From NCBI RefSeq assembly GCF_014649795.1, contig NZ_BMTS01000026.1, forward strand, positions 18,508 to 82,507: DNA of 64,000 bases, written 5' to 3'. This DNA comes from Streptomyces melanogenes. Lineage in GTDB: Bacteria > Actinomycetota > Actinomycetes > Streptomycetales > Streptomycetaceae. A program made the position numbers and the translations under genes. Under the pieces are notes generated by a model. The model was not told the origin of the DNA and ran no database searches. It saw only the letters and a list, made by a program, of their open reading frames with translations. Within the stretch, counting starts at the first letter, position 1, and each line of letters begins with the position of its first letter. Positions 63,440 through 64,000 of this stretch are shown piece by piece.

Positions 63440-63928
63440 ACGCCCCGCCAGCACCGCCCCGACGAGGGGCTCGGACGCTCCCGGGGCGGCCTGACCTGCA
63501 AGATCCACCTTGCCGGCGAGGGTGGTCGTTGCCCACTGGCTCTACTGATCACCCCGGGCCAGTGGGGTGATGCCCCACAGTTCATCCCGGTCATGGAGCG
63601 CGTCCGTGTCGCCCGGCTGGACGGTGGGCGTCCCCGGACTCGACCTGATCATCTCGGCGGAGACAAGGCGTATTCCTCCCGCCGCAACCGCCGCTACCTG
63701 CGACGGCGCCGGATCAAGCACACGATCACCGAACCGAAGAACCAGCGGGCCAACCGCCAAGCCCGCGGCAGCAGGGGCGGCCGACCTGCTGGCTTCGACA
63801 AGACGATCTACAAGCGCAGGAACGAAGTTGAGCGAACGATTGACGCGTTGAAGAACTCCCGGGCCGTGGCGACGAGACTCGACAAGCGTGCCTACATCTT
63901 CCCTACGTTGTTCAGCGGGACAGGGTGA
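63440..63928 (+). mobile_element. IS5-type transposase, 3' fragment
   Basis: About 160 residues: DEGLGRSRGGLTCKIHLAGEG, LALLITPGQWGDAPQFIPVM, RPRTRPDHLGGDKAYSSRRNRRYLRRR, GSRGGRPAGFDKTIYKRRNEVERTIDALKNSRAVATRLDKRA. This is the DDE transposase of IS5-family elements; the second Asp (DKAYSS) and the Glu (NEVERTI) are present, but the N-terminal half with the first Asp is gone, replaced by the inverted resolvase fragment. The end is also altered (FPTLFSGTG then stop). Inactive remnant; no inverted repeats found. Confidence 0.8.
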
Positions 63929-64000
63929 GCCCCTCGTATGGTTGACCCGCCCAGGGGCATCAGGTGTGGCTCTACGTCTTCTGCCATTCATGGCTTCCGT

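Noticed and set aside
1..64000. CRISPR arrays, rRNA genes and integrase/att sites
   Set aside because: No regularly spaced repeats, rRNA-like sequence, tyrosine integrase or tRNA-based attachment site was seen anywhere in the window.

Overview
The window is high-GC actinobacterial DNA, almost certainly Streptomyces. Coding bias is strong, GTG and TTG starts are frequent, genes overlap by 4 bases in operons, and the families present (NRPS, CdaR/PucR, AraC and IclR regulators, GH29 fucosidase, secreted lipases, SLT hydrolase) are typical of that genus. Everything here is read by eye from sequence; all family calls are motif-based and no database search was run.

Bases 1-24134 are the right-hand part of a biosynthetic gene cluster whose left end lies outside the window. 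It holds a truncated MFS exporter, then a tightly packed + strand run: three NRPS proteins (C-A-T-C-TauD, C*-A-MT-T, C-A-T), an AMP-ligase, two carrier proteins, a FabF-like ketosynthase, a small ketosynthase-like partner, a PabA-PabB fusion (4-amino-4-deoxychorismate synthase), a methyltransferase, a second AMP-ligase and a PcaB/fumarase-superfamily protein with damaged active-site motifs. Hand-read A-domain codes suggest Asn (or beta-hydroxy-Asn after TauD action), N-methyl-Asp and Ser. No thioesterase or reductase release domain and no PabC are visible. I do not recognise the product.

Bases 24336-25578 hold a tiny two-gene unit: a 37-residue, charged, Asp-Gly-rich peptide followed 7 bases later by a PCMT-type O-methyltransferase. 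This matches the architecture of minimal aspartimide-forming RiPP loci and is the most interesting small system in the window.

Bases 25668-33646 hold a secreted protein and a LysR regulator divergent from an operon of SnoaL-like protein, MFS exporter, SDR and second SnoaL-like protein. An AraC regulator, an NAD(P)-binding epimerase-like protein and a metallo-beta-lactamase-fold protein follow. Bases 33666-40393 hold a secreted GH29 fucosidase, a RibD/DHFR-like reductase, a strongly structured non-coding hairpin (36852-36931), an alcohol dehydrogenase, a PH-domain protein and an M48 membrane protease.

Bases 40689-44743 hold a stand-alone catalytic fragment of alanyl-tRNA synthetase preceded by an Ala-rich leader peptide and hairpin. 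Convergent to it is an operon of a small helical protein, a polyprenyl diphosphate synthase and an MpaB/rubber-oxygenase-like protein. Bases 45007-52641 carry a secretory lipase, a PucR-type regulator, an SLT hydrolase, a lipoprotein, a small secreted protein and a Fic-domain protein.

Bases 52800-53530 are gene debris (a frameshifted helicase-associated-domain gene and an RHS fragment). Bases 55599-61459 are an IclR-controlled fatty-acid-type catabolic operon (two CoA-transferases, two acyl-CoA dehydrogenases) with an 18-base perfect palindrome at its head and a strong terminator at its tail. The right edge has a secreted lipase, then a truncated resolvase and a truncated IS5-type transposase in opposite orientations.
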